Below are positions 35,641 to 48,000 of a DNA stretch of 64,000 nucleotides, one piece after another (positions within the stretch are counted from its first letter, which is position 1; each line of letters opens with the position of its first letter). This DNA comes from Cloeon dipterum (taxonomy: Eukaryota; Arthropoda; Insecta; Ephemeroptera; Baetidae), in NCBI RefSeq assembly GCF_949628265.1, contig NC_088790.1:5336545-5400544 (forward strand), given 5' to 3'. The position numbers were made by a program, and so were the translations under genes. The notes under the pieces are model-generated. The model worked only from the letters and a program-made list of their open reading frames with translations, did not search any database and was not told where the DNA came from.

Positions 35641-37989
35641 TTATTGGATTGATCACCAGTACTCTCACGGTACAGTTTCTCAAACCTAATATCCTCCAAC
35701 AATTACGATACGTCAACTTTCTAGCCACAAAAGTCGGCTTTTAGAAATAAAATATGGCTATATTCTTCAGAGCGCATTGACTGCTAATTTGATGTGTGTG
35801 CGGTTTGAACGGGACGTCGTGCGCGCACACTCGCACACAGCAACGACGACGAGAGACACAATAATTGCGCTGTCGACGGCGCCAATCCTACATGGGAGAT
35901 GACAAAAATGTTACCAAATGGACTCGATAAAGTTGTAATTGACGCGTAATTGAAGCAGTGAAGTCTTTCATGTGCAATTTGTACCTGAAAAAGCTCTTTC
36001 CCATAAAAAAAACCAACCGACTGACGCTGCCGTCGCTCAAAAGGGAATAAAAAATATTACAAGCGCAGCAGCAACACAAAATAAAAATACACGCCGGAGT
36101 GTGCGGCTCTTTTCGCTGTAATTTTTATTCCGACTTTGATGGCGGAAATTTAGTCGACATTTAAAACACTTTCCTAAATAATGGGCCAATCGTGAAATTC
36201 TTTAAAAATAATTTAATTTGAAAGCAATTACAAGATCTTTTCTATTTTGCAGAACTAGAACCGTATTTTTTAATGATTTGTGCTTTCTATATTTTAAAAA
36301 TTGACATGGATTTCCTGCGAATATCGGCCATTTTTCAGCCCTGGTTGGCAGGCGCAGGCAAAAGAGAGGCGCTTTTCTCTTTGTATATGTCTATGTTGGT
36401 AGGTATATATTTTCACATCAGCAGGCACTGCAAAAAGGACGTTTTGACACAATTTGTGATGCGCTGCTCGAGTTAAAATCGAATTTCGCTCGTGCCGCCG
36501 CTTCATATTTGATCATATTTGGACACGCCAACATAGAGAGAGAGCCAACGTGCTTTTAGAGGGTGCGAAATAATAAATGGAGAGTACATACACAGCTATC
36601 CGTCCGAGAGCGAGTACTGCGCCGAGTGCGTGTGATATATATTATATAAAATACATATTTGATGGCGTCAACAGGAAGCAGGAATCAATTTTTGGCACTT
36701 TGAGCGGCGTAATCCAATCAGAGCGGGCAGACTCGAGATGAAAGCAGGCGTGTGCGTTAAAAGAGCAACCCTAATAACTAATAAATGCTTGTAAATTCCA
36801 AGGGAAGAGTTTTGTCTGCCAACTAACTCTTGTCAGATAATGACCAGAAGCAAAGAATGCAAAATACTAAATTTTCATTATGCTTGTTCTTTGAAATTAA
36901 CAATTATTGAGTTTTAATTAAACAGTGCTGATGGATTTTAAGACTAAGCTATTTTCCTAATTTTAAAATTAAAATGTTTCAGAAAGCAAAAATACGGAAA
37001 ATTATACTTTCCTACTTCTTAACTATTCTCTGTAAATTGGGATTGGACTCAATTTTTCCCAGTTAAATTTTTGAGAAAATGAGTTCTACAGTTTGCAAGA
37101 CAATCAAGCGGCAAACACTGTCTATCCTGTTTAAAATCCATGATTTATTTACTACAGTAAATTTACCTCCTAATTTGCACATAGTTGACGAGAAAAATAA
37201 AAATCAAGCAATAAAACAATTGAAAAACCAAACTGAATTTGAATCAATCCACTTGAATGAATTTCATTTTTCTTAAATTTAACCCACTGGTATAGACGCT
37301 TTATGAGGAAAAAATTCAGCAAAGGGACATTATTCGGCAGCGGTCGAGATCCTTTATTCCGTTTTTATTTCTGAGCGTAGCAAAAGTTTCGAGCGTAATT
37401 TGACAGGCAAATGACGCGTCAGCCCATCTCCTGATGGCCACTCTCACGTACTGTTCGACTGTTTGAGTACGCAAATTTGCATCTGACGTTTCTAAAAAAA
37501 TCACGTCTTTGCGCGCCTGTCACATCTGTCGAAACTTTGGCACCTAAATATGTCTTTAAATTGACAATCTGTTACACTGAAAATTTGCGAAAGCTCTAAA
37601 TCCGCAAAATTGAAATCTGGTAAGCGTAAAAATAGTGCGAGTCTTATTTTCATTCACAGTAAGGTGTTCTGAAAAACTTACAATTTTGTCTAAATGAACG
37701 ACAGCATAATGTATTAATTTTCTTTATTTTTCCATATTTCCTCAAATTAACCAGCAAATTTTAAAAAAGGGGTTTCATTTTTTCAAATTAATTTTGATTT
37801 CATTAAAAATGTAACAGTTTGTAAAATCAAAATGCTTTTTTTGTCTTTTATTGAAACGCAATACATTTTTGTCCCTTAAATTTGATTCACACGTGCTGGG
37901 ATATTATGCAATACAGCAAGTAGTGAGTCGAAAAGCTTTCGTAATTATCCCAAATCCAAATGGACTCGTCATTACAATGCAAAAGAGTT

Positions 37990-38090
37990 GATTAGAGGCG
38001 CACATCAGCCCGCACTCGACCCAAAACATCAATGAGATTCTCACATTTCAAGTGCACGCAAAGCATGAGCTCAATAATCCGTGCTAACGG
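37990..38090 (+). repeat. Dispersed repeat shared with 10588-10680
   Basis: AGGCGCACATCAGC, GCACTCGACCC, AAACATC and AAGTGCACGCAAAGCATG occur in the same order and spacing as at 10588-10680. The two copies stand about 27 kb apart in the same orientation. Confidence 0.65.
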
Positions 38091-38857
38091 ATTGTTTTTT
38101 TTAAATAATAATAAATATTGATTTTTTTTAATTAATAATAGCTTTCTTACAAAATGGAGGAATAAATATTTTAATTATTTATTTTTAACTGTGGATGGTT
38201 AGGTAAGGGATGAAATTGCTAAGGGACAACTTGAAAAATATCCCACGAGCCCTCAACCATAATAATCCACCTCAGAAGTTCCATTTTAATTTTATTTTCA
38301 TTGCTAACGTGAAAGTGCCTGCCAAAGCTATGGTATAGGCAGCAAACGGAGCGTGGATGCACTGCGTGCTGCATAACCAAACTGTGACAACGTTTGAGTA
38401 ACAAAGCAGGCAGGCGCTGATACACGTTAACTCACATTATCTCGCTCCGTGGAGTCTGTTGATGAATATTTAGACGAAATAAAACGCCCCAATTTGAATA
38501 ATAAATATTTAATCGTGGATGCAAAACAGCACGTTTGTGCGAGCGCGGCGCGCGGGATTTAAATAATTTCTCTTCCTTATATTTGAGCTGAGTAATCGCG
38601 GCAGTGGTATTTTGTACACGGTTTGCTCGGGAGGAAAAATCTCTTGGGGGTTGCCGCAGTTGGATGGCGAACGAGAGCGAATTTTGCCGCAAGGTGCGGG
38701 GGGAGGAGCGGCGCGCGCGGGGGTGAAAGCGAGAGAGAGACAGTGTCGCCCGCCGCCTGGGAGATTTTCTCCGCTGCTGCTGCTGCTGCTCCGCCGTGTT
38801 GTGCGGTTCATTTGCATGCTTTATTTCTCGCTATCTTTATGATGTTTTGCCTGCAGC

Positions 38858-38973
<116 letters not shown>

Positions 38974-39599
38974 CCGCAGCCTCGTCAGCTTCGTGTTGGA
39001 TTTTGATGCGAAAAAGATCGGCTCGGAACTGCTCGCGTGGAAATTCCCCTGCTCTTTTCTCTGCGAAATGATCAATATGCTTTTCTCTGCCATTTTTAGC
39101 GGAAATGATTTCATGCATTCAACTGAAAATGAGGGTGTTCGTCTTCGTACAAATATATATGCATATTTTGCAATTGTAGAACAAACTAAATCCGCTTCTT
39201 TTATGCGTTGATCCGCATTTTCACGGTAGAATATTAAAGCATTGCATTTTTTCGAAACATTTGCATTTGTACATATTGTTAAAGATACAGTTAATTTTGG
39301 GTTGCAAAACGAAAGTAAATAACAAATTTAAATTCCAGAGTATATAGCTATTTATTTCACAAATTGATGCGGTTTTCAACGTTTAGGATGTGCAAAACTA
39401 ATGTTATTTTGCTAAGCAGAGAAAATCTTTTTAATCTGGTGTTTTTAGCAAACAGTTACCTATGAATAATAAATTAATTTTGAGGAGGACATTCAGAAAA
39501 TAATTGGTTTTGTAACACTCAAAATTTTAAACTTTTGTCAATTATGCCATCAGTAATATATCTGAGTTTTTTTCTCATTCAATAATGGACAAATAATCC

Positions 39600-39860
39600 A
39601 TTTCTACGGGTTAGCCGTAGGATAAACGACTGATTTTTTTGACAATTTTGCAATTTTTATGTCGAAAAACACGTTTACCATAATTCTGAGCGAATAGCGG
39701 CCACTAAAAGAGGGTGTAGCTCACGGGAATTTCGAAATGGGGGTGCGATTCTAAGGGACATTAGAAAAGAGGCGTGATAAGTATCGCAATGAGCGGGAAA
39801 GGGATAAATTTTAGCGTTTTTGTGACATTTTGATGTATAATCCTGATTTCTTCAGAATGC
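39600..39860 (+). repeat. Dispersed repeat family R2, copy 2
   Basis: GCCACTAAAAGAGGGTG, CGGGAATTTCGAAATGGGGGT, AAAAGAGGCGTGATAAGTATC and TATAATCCTGATT match the region 35290-35540 in the same order. The similarity is patchy, as for an old repeat. Confidence 0.55.
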
Positions 39861-41249
39861 TTAAAAACTCATGGTCCGTGTTCATTTGATTGTTAGAACG
39901 TCTAAGTGGTCACAGGAAAATGTAAATAATACTTTTTAGTGAGACACTTATTTCAATAAATCATTTTAACATAATATGACCGGTTTTCTTTCTCAAGAAT
40001 AAAAACTCAATCACACTCCTTGAGAAATGTTGATAAAACTTTTGGATTGGTTTGCGGTGTTGGCAGAAGTTGTGCTTGGTCGGCATTGATGATGGTACAC
40101 ACATTTCCATCCAGCCATGGCGTGTATCCACAGACGTACACACAACCAAACCGCTGGCTGGCTGCTGGGGCTGAAAGGAGCCTGCCTCTGGTTAGGATGC
40201 TGTGCTGACGCTCTTCCTCTCTATCGCTCGCTCACTCTCCTCGCCGCTTTCTCTGTATAAAAGTAACAACTCTCCCATTTTGAATAAAGTTGGTTGCAGA
40301 AACATCACGGGCATGCTTAGACTACAAATTCTCACACCATTAGAGACACGATTCTCGTCAGACCCTTCTGGTTGCGTCAAATTCACTTGCATCCTGCCCA
40401 CTGTGGCAGAAATATTATAAAATCGAAAGAATTTAGCTTAAAGTCGAATAAATGTCAGTTTGATATATTAAAAATGTTTGGAATATTTTTATGCGTATTA
40501 TGTCATTTTTTCTAATTGTGTTTAAGTTTTAAAGCATGAAAGGGTATTATGGGGACCGCCGTGCAAAGTATGCAACCTGCACAGCGGTCCTTTTATAGTA
40601 TTAATATGGTTGCCACATACAAATACAACTTTCGAAACTTTGAAATAATTTAAACCATAACATTGGAATTATTACATTCTGGATATTCTAATAATTGCTT
40701 CAAACCAATCTGTTTGCTCATACCGTAAAAATTGACTAACATTCCACGTATAAAAATAGTAGAGGTCAAGAAACGATGTAACATGATTTCATAATAAGTG
40801 GATAATTCTATTCTCTAGCATGTTGCCATATTTAACCCCTAAAATGTATAGCCGGTGTCCTTAAGAAAAAAATCCTTTATACCAAACATGCATGCATTAT
40901 GTGGGGCTCCATCCTCCATCAAATAAGGGTTTCTCTTTTAGGTGTTACGTTATGTCGACCTTAAAATTAAAGAGCACTTTAAGTTGCAAAATGCTCACAG
41001 TTATTCTGTGCTTTAAAAATGCTAGTGATAAGATAGTTTTTTGTTCATCCTGAAAATTTTAGTTTTACGTTTTGCGCAATTTTAACGCGTGGACCAAAAT
41101 AGGTTGGGCAATATTTGCGAGACCAGGACGATATAAACAACACTCTACATCAAATGATTTTCAGGGAAAATATTTGATTGTTTTAACTGACATGGTGTCT
41201 CAGAACAAAATAATGTGATGTATAAGGACAGTTGATATATCGGTTTCTG

Positions 41250-41480
41250 AATGTTCAACATTTTATTTTTTTTGCCAAATGCCATGGCATGTGTTTATTT
41301 CCCAGTTAAAACGATAAATAATCAATTTTCACCGGATTCCATAAGAAAAGCGAATGGAAGATCGAGGATTTAATTTGCAAGAGTTGCAATGGCGGCTTGA
41401 TTCCACGGGTTCCACGGCAAAATATAAATAAAATGTGATACTTTTGTCTGAAGGCACAAAAAGATCATAAATTTTGTATT
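41250..41480 (+). repeat. Dispersed repeat family R2, copy 3 (partial)
   Basis: Matches the left part of copy 1: TTGCCAAATG, TGTTTATTTCCCAGTTAAAACGATA and CAATTTTCACCGG, then CGGCTTGATTCCACGG. It is more diverged than the other copies. Confidence 0.4.
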
Positions 41481-42000
41481 ATCTTTTAGTAATATCCAGA
41501 CACATGCTTGAAAATCACCTTTATGGCTAAAAGAAAAAAATGCAGTTTATCAAAATGACGCCCCTTTGTATAACCCTTTTCATCTTTTTATGCCTTGAAT
41601 CGCTCAATTTTCCACGGCGTCTCAGATGCGCGAGCTGCAAACGTTCCGCCTCATCCCTTTTGCCGTCGGCGTTATTTCCCTCTGGTAATCACAAAGTATG
41701 AAAAATGTTTGCAGCATTTTGCCAGCTCCTCCCATCAAGTAGAAATGCTCATGCCCGACCGACACTGGCAACATCCAAACAGAAACACGTCCCAAACGTG
41801 CTTTATTTGCAGCTATAGCTACGCGAAAAGGCGGCCGTCATCATCGATTTCTCAAAGCTCTAACACAAAATTTCACACTTGAGTCTCCTTATACAACACA
41901 AAAACTTTGAGATAGTATGCGATGGTAGATGAAACAGATTAAATTTATGTAATTATTGATATTTGTAGTTGATTTTTGAGTTTTCAAGCAAGAAACAATT

Positions 42001-42350
42001 TTTTTTATCAAAATTGTAAAAATGGGGTTGAAAGGGGGTGGAGGTAAGCACCCATAAATACTTTAGCTGCTTAGTGGAGATTGAGGCAAGCCGAACGGTG
42101 GGTAGTTTTTGCAGTTCTGATGGTTAGAAACCGAGATTTGGAGGTGCAAAGAACCCAAGAGCTCAAAATATGAAAATTTTCAAATTTTGTTATTTTTGCA
42201 ACTCGAAATCTCAGGTTCTAACTGTCAGAATTGCAAAAATTGCACACCGTTGCATACTCGCCTCGACCTCCTCTGACCAGCAGATGGGTTTAGAGGGTGC
42301 TAACCCCCACCCCATTTAAGCCCCTTGCTACAATACTAAAAACAAAAACG
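42001..42350. repeat. Foldback (long inverted-repeat) element
   Basis: The left arm (about 42001-42150) reads GGGGTTGAAAGGGGGTGGAG, then TTTGCAGTTCTGATGGTTAG, then CCGAGATTTGGAGGTGC. The right arm (about 42190-42350) is its diverged reverse complement: GCAACTCGAAATCTCAGG, CTAACTGTCAGAATTGCAAA and CCCCCACCCCATTTAAGCCC. The two arms of about 140 bases flank a short centre. A single-arm relative lies in the TULIP intron at 9340-9540. No coding capacity is present, as expected for a non-autonomous foldback or MITE-like element. Confidence 0.75.
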
Positions 42351-45300
42351 CCCTACGAAGCATTCTCACACGCACTAAATATTTCAAACCATCCAAACCT
42401 CTCACTCTTAACTACCAATGCAGATACTTCTTTAATTAATTTTAAAATGTAAGGCGTATAAGAACAAAAAGTTCCAGCTCATTAATAGTTTACACTTCTT
42501 GCACGCGGGTTAATTGTCAATTTTGGCCTCCCTCTCATGAAATTTTGTCAAAACTGATTTTATAGACGATATTTTTTAATTTCCTGTGTATTTGTATTTG
42601 TTTTTATATTTAAATTTATTTATTTTATCACTATTTTTCCCTATCTCTGTAAATCACTCTATACACGATGAGTTCCGACAACAAACTGATTTAGCCTCCA
42701 TCGACGCGGTCTTTATCAAACAAAGTGCGTTTGCCGCGGCTTCTTAATTATTAATTTGTATGTGCTCGTGTTCGAGTGGCTTGGCTACTGAAAAGCAAAA
42801 TGCGTGATGGAGCATGCCTGCATCGATTGTGCTTTTTTCGAGTGAGAGATCATATTGTTGCCGTCGAGGCTTTCTGCTGAGTCAACGGGCAAATGAGAAG
42901 GCGCTCGCAAGCTTTTCGGCTAACCTAGCAATTAGTGAGTAATGCTCCTTATGCATCCATGGGAATTGAAGCAAAGCAACGAATCCCGCGTGTCGCTTTT
43001 GCTGCCGTTCTCGGCGCGCGCATCAGGCCCAATAAAGTGCGCATTCCTCTCGTCCGAAACCTATTATTAATCGGCCAGCACCTTTTAGTCGTCATTAACG
43101 CTCGATGAATCAAAGAACCAAGCCGCAGTGGTATCGAAAAGTTGGAGTTCTGATAAGAATTCGGCAATTAGCCAATTTTAAACCGTCTCAAACTGCCAAA
43201 ACCAATTTAATCTTCTAAAAAATTTTATTAATCGGCTAATTTGTGATTAACCTAATATTTTGGATGCTCTATAGGTTATTATTATACTGACTTTTTAAGT
43301 ATTCTGGACCAATATATCAAATTTAGAAGGACAAGTAGTGTGGAATGTCTAATAAGCCTGACATTTTTATCTTTCCACACTGCAATAAAGACGCGTGCCA
43401 AAGACTAGATCTCTTCAAAGTCTATTCAAGAAAGGAGAAAGGAGAAAGTTGTTCCTGAAACTAAATAAAACATCATTTAATTCTGTAGGAACGTGTTTTA
43501 AATCATGTTCAACCAGTTTTATGAAAAATTCCACTACGCTGTTTTCAAACAAATCATTTTCACTTTATACGAGCTCATTTTCCTCATGCCCTAGTTCTAA
43601 GATGTGAGTTATGTTTACCTGGAAGAGACAATTTCCTGGCACTTCAAAGGTGTGCGACGCGTTATAAAGTTTTATGAACGGATTCCCTTTTTTAACAAAA
43701 GGGAACAGCGAACACCACTTTCATAATGGGTGCGCAAAACTGCCTCCAAACAAAAAGGATTTTCGGGGATGCGTTTCTCTTGCCCCCCACATGTTCTTTT
43801 GTTAAAATTTTCTGAATGAAGTTAAGGAGTCGCACATTGTCTGGTGTGACCTTGGTACTTGCGGGCTATACTAAACGCGTGATGCATTGTACCTGGTATG
43901 CAAACAAATAGATTGTCGATTTCCCTCTTTACCGGTGTACAAACAGGAATTCAATATAGTGTATTCTCTAAGATAACAAAGAGAAGGCAACAAAATTTAC
44001 GATGGCCACTAATCGCATACGAAAATATCGCTAGTTGGTTTTTGGCGTTTTTTTGGTATTCCCAATACATAATTTAAGATGGATTTTATCTAAGCTCTGT
44101 CTTTTTCGGGCGTGAAATGAATACATGAAATATTTGTTTTCAATCTTGAAAGGAATTCTTTGCAGGATCAATGTAAAAATGGACAAAGAGCTCGTGGTGT
44201 GAATTTTGATCAGGACTATTTTTAGTCTGCATGTTGATTTTTAAATATGTGAGTCGTTCAAACCATTTTTTCATGTGCTTCAGAATAGCAAAAATTGTAA
44301 TAGTTTTTTGCTCCTTTTTGAGAAAGTCAAAGTTGAAAACCCCGTTTTTTTTTAAATCGAGATCTTTGGAACCATGGCGATTTTTGATCAGATTTCGAGC
44401 GAATTTGACCCAAATTTAATTGAAAATGACTAATTATGACTTTTATAAATCATGCTCCAGAGTTTAGACCCAACCCCTTGTCCTTGGGGGTGACATTTTT
44501 GGATTAAATTAACTTTTGCGGTTATATATGGGGCGTTCTTGGTGTACGTCAATTCATATATTTTTCGCCACGAAAAATTCAAATATAAATCCATTTTCAT
44601 CGTATATCACTCTATTGGATCATTAAACTAAAATTTCATTCCGCGTTTCGTGCGCTCTAAAGGATCCTTTAGATTATTTTCATATTTTTTTGCTCTTTCA
44701 GCATTCTTAGATTGTTTATTATTGGTATACATTTATTCGTGTTAATTTGACGATTGGAAGCTAAGGAAAAAACAGCCGATTGTCTAAATTTCCCAGCCTT
44801 ACTCGTGAGTAAAAGCAGCAAATAAATAAGGCCGGCCGGAGCAGACATATGGACGTGCGGTGCGTGCGGCTTGAGCGGTCGTTCAGTTGGTCCGGCGTTA
44901 TTATATTTGTTTGATCGGTATCAGTAATGCATTGAGAAACAGTGGTGAATAAATTTTTGTACACAGCGCGCAGGTCGGCCCAAGCACACAATATATAATA
45001 AGGCGGCACGACGGCTAATGAGAGAGCAGGCGCGGCTATTAAAATGTTCGTCTAATGGCCTCACGCGGGCTCTCTCAAGCGAGTAGCCAAATAGCGAAAG
45101 CACCACAGCCAAACACTATTATTTACACTTTTATTCGTGCCGCTCACTCGCCGGCCGGCCGCGGCTCTCTTTGCCGCCCGCCATCTAAGAATATTAACAA
45201 AAACAAGCTGCTGCCGGTTCTGCGGCCATTGTTTCTGCCGAGTCACGCCGCGGGTTTCAATTATATTCCGCCTGCGTTCATTGTATCCCAAAGTGCTGCT

Positions 45301-47063
45301 GCAGCTCCTGCGATGAAATGTAGCTCCTCTATTGTGTGCTCTCGCTCTGCTCTCTCCGCACTGCACGTATTGCAAAATTTATTAGCAACTTATACATATT
45401 GCGTTCTGATCTTGCGGTTCTCAGCGTTTTTTGTCCCATGATTTCCGAGAATTCATTCAAGCAAGTAAGGCACTCTCTTTCACAACGGTCTTGAAAAGGC
45501 GCACTCGGATTATAAAATTTTATAATTTGTTAACAAAAAAAAAATATCTTAAATACCTGAACGGATTTAGTTAAAAGTCAAATCACTATATTCTTACAAG
45601 GAACCCCTTTTAGGTTTCAATTTTTTCAACACAACCCTCTGGCACGTTGATTCTGTATATTCCAATCCATCCCCTAAGGGTCGAAAAAGGTGTGGTAACC
45701 AGTTTTTCCGATAAAAAGATTTCCACGACACATATAAAGCAGATAGAAGCGTGGCTTTGGCGCGTGCAACGTTTGAACCATTTTTCGGCACTGCGCATGC
45801 GTCATTCTTCGCAATCCGCCATTCAATCAGAAAAGGGACGCAAGCGCAGTGCCAAATAAATCATTCAATTATAATGATATTTACAGAAATACAATTTAAT
45901 CTAAATAGAGCAAAAACTTTATTTCTCAAACAATTTTGATATTTTTGGTCATTTTCTTATTCAAAGTTCTGTTATCAGGGTAGGGGTAACACCCCATGGA
46001 GATAGGATATTCTCTCCCATAACCAAATCTCTCTCGCTTGCATAGCTTTTCAACCCTGCAACTATATATAGTTGGTCCATGAGAGTAAATGATTATTTGA
46101 CGAGGATGAACACAGCAGCAGCAGCTTGTTCTGCCAACGCGTTTTTCTGGCAAGGGAGCATTCAGCTGTACAGCAATATCCCATAATAGAGAAGGGGGAT
46201 CGCTCTGAATCAACTTGTTAGCAGATTAACCGCAAGGAAAACGACATTAGTCGCGCATTATAGAGAGATAACATAACGGCTCCACATTCTATTGCGAATT
46301 GGAAAGCTTCAAAATGATAGTTTTTTATTCAATTAATTGAAGGGATAAACAAATGAATTAATTTAACTTAACTGTGAACCGATGTAGGGAATCTATTTAC
46401 ACTTGAATTTAGCCAACAGTTTTCTCACCGAAGCTGGCACGCAGCTACGGTATCATAGACAGGGGCAGACTATATGTGGGTCCTTTTGATGGGTGTGTTG
46501 CCTTAATGAACCTTCGGCCAACCTGGAATTTTCAGTTTAAAATTAAAAAATTGATCATTATGGGATCAATTTGCTATGCAATAATTTTGTAAGAAATGAT
46601 GAAGAAAAATCGAAAATATACTAAAATAATTCAAATCTCGGGTCCAAAAACTTACCTACGCTGACTAGCTTCGTAGGTCAAAGGTCAAGGCCACTATCTA
46701 CAACCAGATTTAACTTTAAAAAATTTTGTACATACATAATGAAATACAAAATTACAAATTAACCGATTTCACAAAAGTTTTCAACCACATTTTGTATCAA
46801 TTTGAATACCCTTGACTGATTTTTTTAGTTTTAGAGGAAATAACCCCCACCTTCAGGGGGTGAGGTTTTGTCAGAAATGTAATGAATTTTTCCGATCCTT
46901 TGGTATTAATTCCTATGTATTTTTTTATTTTGCTCTTTTTGTACATGTCCGAGGACCTGGATATCAAATATAAATTTAATTTTGCATAAACCCTCTTCAT
47001 TAAAGTCTCAATAACATTTTTTAACCATTAAATTTGGATAACGTTTATATGATTGTTACATAG

Positions 47064-47065
<2 letters not shown>

Positions 47066-47109
<44 letters not shown>
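47066..47109 (+). repeat. (CT)n microsatellite, about 22 units
   Basis: An uninterrupted 44-base TC/CT run, which reads as GA repeats on the minus strand. It is shorter than the run at 38863 and opposite in orientation. Confidence 0.97.
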
Positions 47110-47112
<3 letters not shown>

Positions 47113-47940
47113 CTGGGCTTGATTCAATGGTGTTTGAAATCAGTGTTGCCATTATTTGTGACGAAAAATAATGACTTAGAGGATTAGACACATGAGACAC
47201 ATTAGATTAGACATTGGATAGTGATTAACAATATTTACCTTGTACTCAAATTAATAGAAATCAAATTAATACGCTGCGCTGTAAACTTCGTTCATTTATC
47301 ACCTGCTGGATTTTGGTTCGATTAGTTTGGTTATTCTGTAGGCGCTGATTAAACTAATTAGGCGCAGTGTGTGAGATAATGACCGAGGGCGTCATTTTTG
47401 TTTTCTAAATTAAAGCTGGCAGCGGAGAGCAGCAGTTGTTTAATAAAGTGAGGGTCATTACAGCAATAGGAGCACTCAACGCGCCCGAGGAGAGAGATCG
47501 AGCGAGGCGCGCTTTCAGAAATTACTAGAGACACGTATAATGCGATAATAAGCAGCAGCATCCCCCCGCTTTTTAAAACAAGTAAGCCAGCAACTTAAAA
47601 ATTATGATGCGGCAACTTTGAGCACGAATTCGGATAGAAAAGGAAGAACATGGCGCCAGGCACGCACTTTATATTCAATTTTTGATATATATTTCAAGTA
47701 GATTCATATTATAGCCACTTCTTACTTCAGTTTCCTAGATCGTAACTTGTAAATTGGCTTTTTTATTTGAAGCCTTTGAACAATTCGATGAATTGCAATA
47801 AGGTCAGCGAAGATTTTAACAAATTTCGTGATGTGTATGAAACAGTTTTTTGCTCTATTTTTATTCCTCTCATTGTGATCTGTCCAATAGTGTGCGAATT
47901 GTGAGGTAAATTATATTTTGGTGACATAATAATCGTGATT

Positions 47941-48000
47941 TTAAAAGCAGACAGTGCTCACCATTTGATTTTAAACATTTTAGCTTTTAACTCTTTCCCA
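47941..48000 (+). repeat. Dispersed element shared with the lectin spacers
   Basis: GCAGACAGTGCTCACCATTTGATT, here read at 47948-47971 with one mismatch, recurs near 20218 (GCAGACAGTGCTCACCACTTGATT), with diverged forms near 16812 and 24305. This is a small repeat that was present in the duplicated lectin spacers and also lies 27 kb away. Confidence 0.5.

Noticed and set aside
40256-40263. TATAAAAG box with possible downstream transcription start
   Set aside because: No initiator match at the right distance and no coding exon follows, so it is not reported as a promoter.
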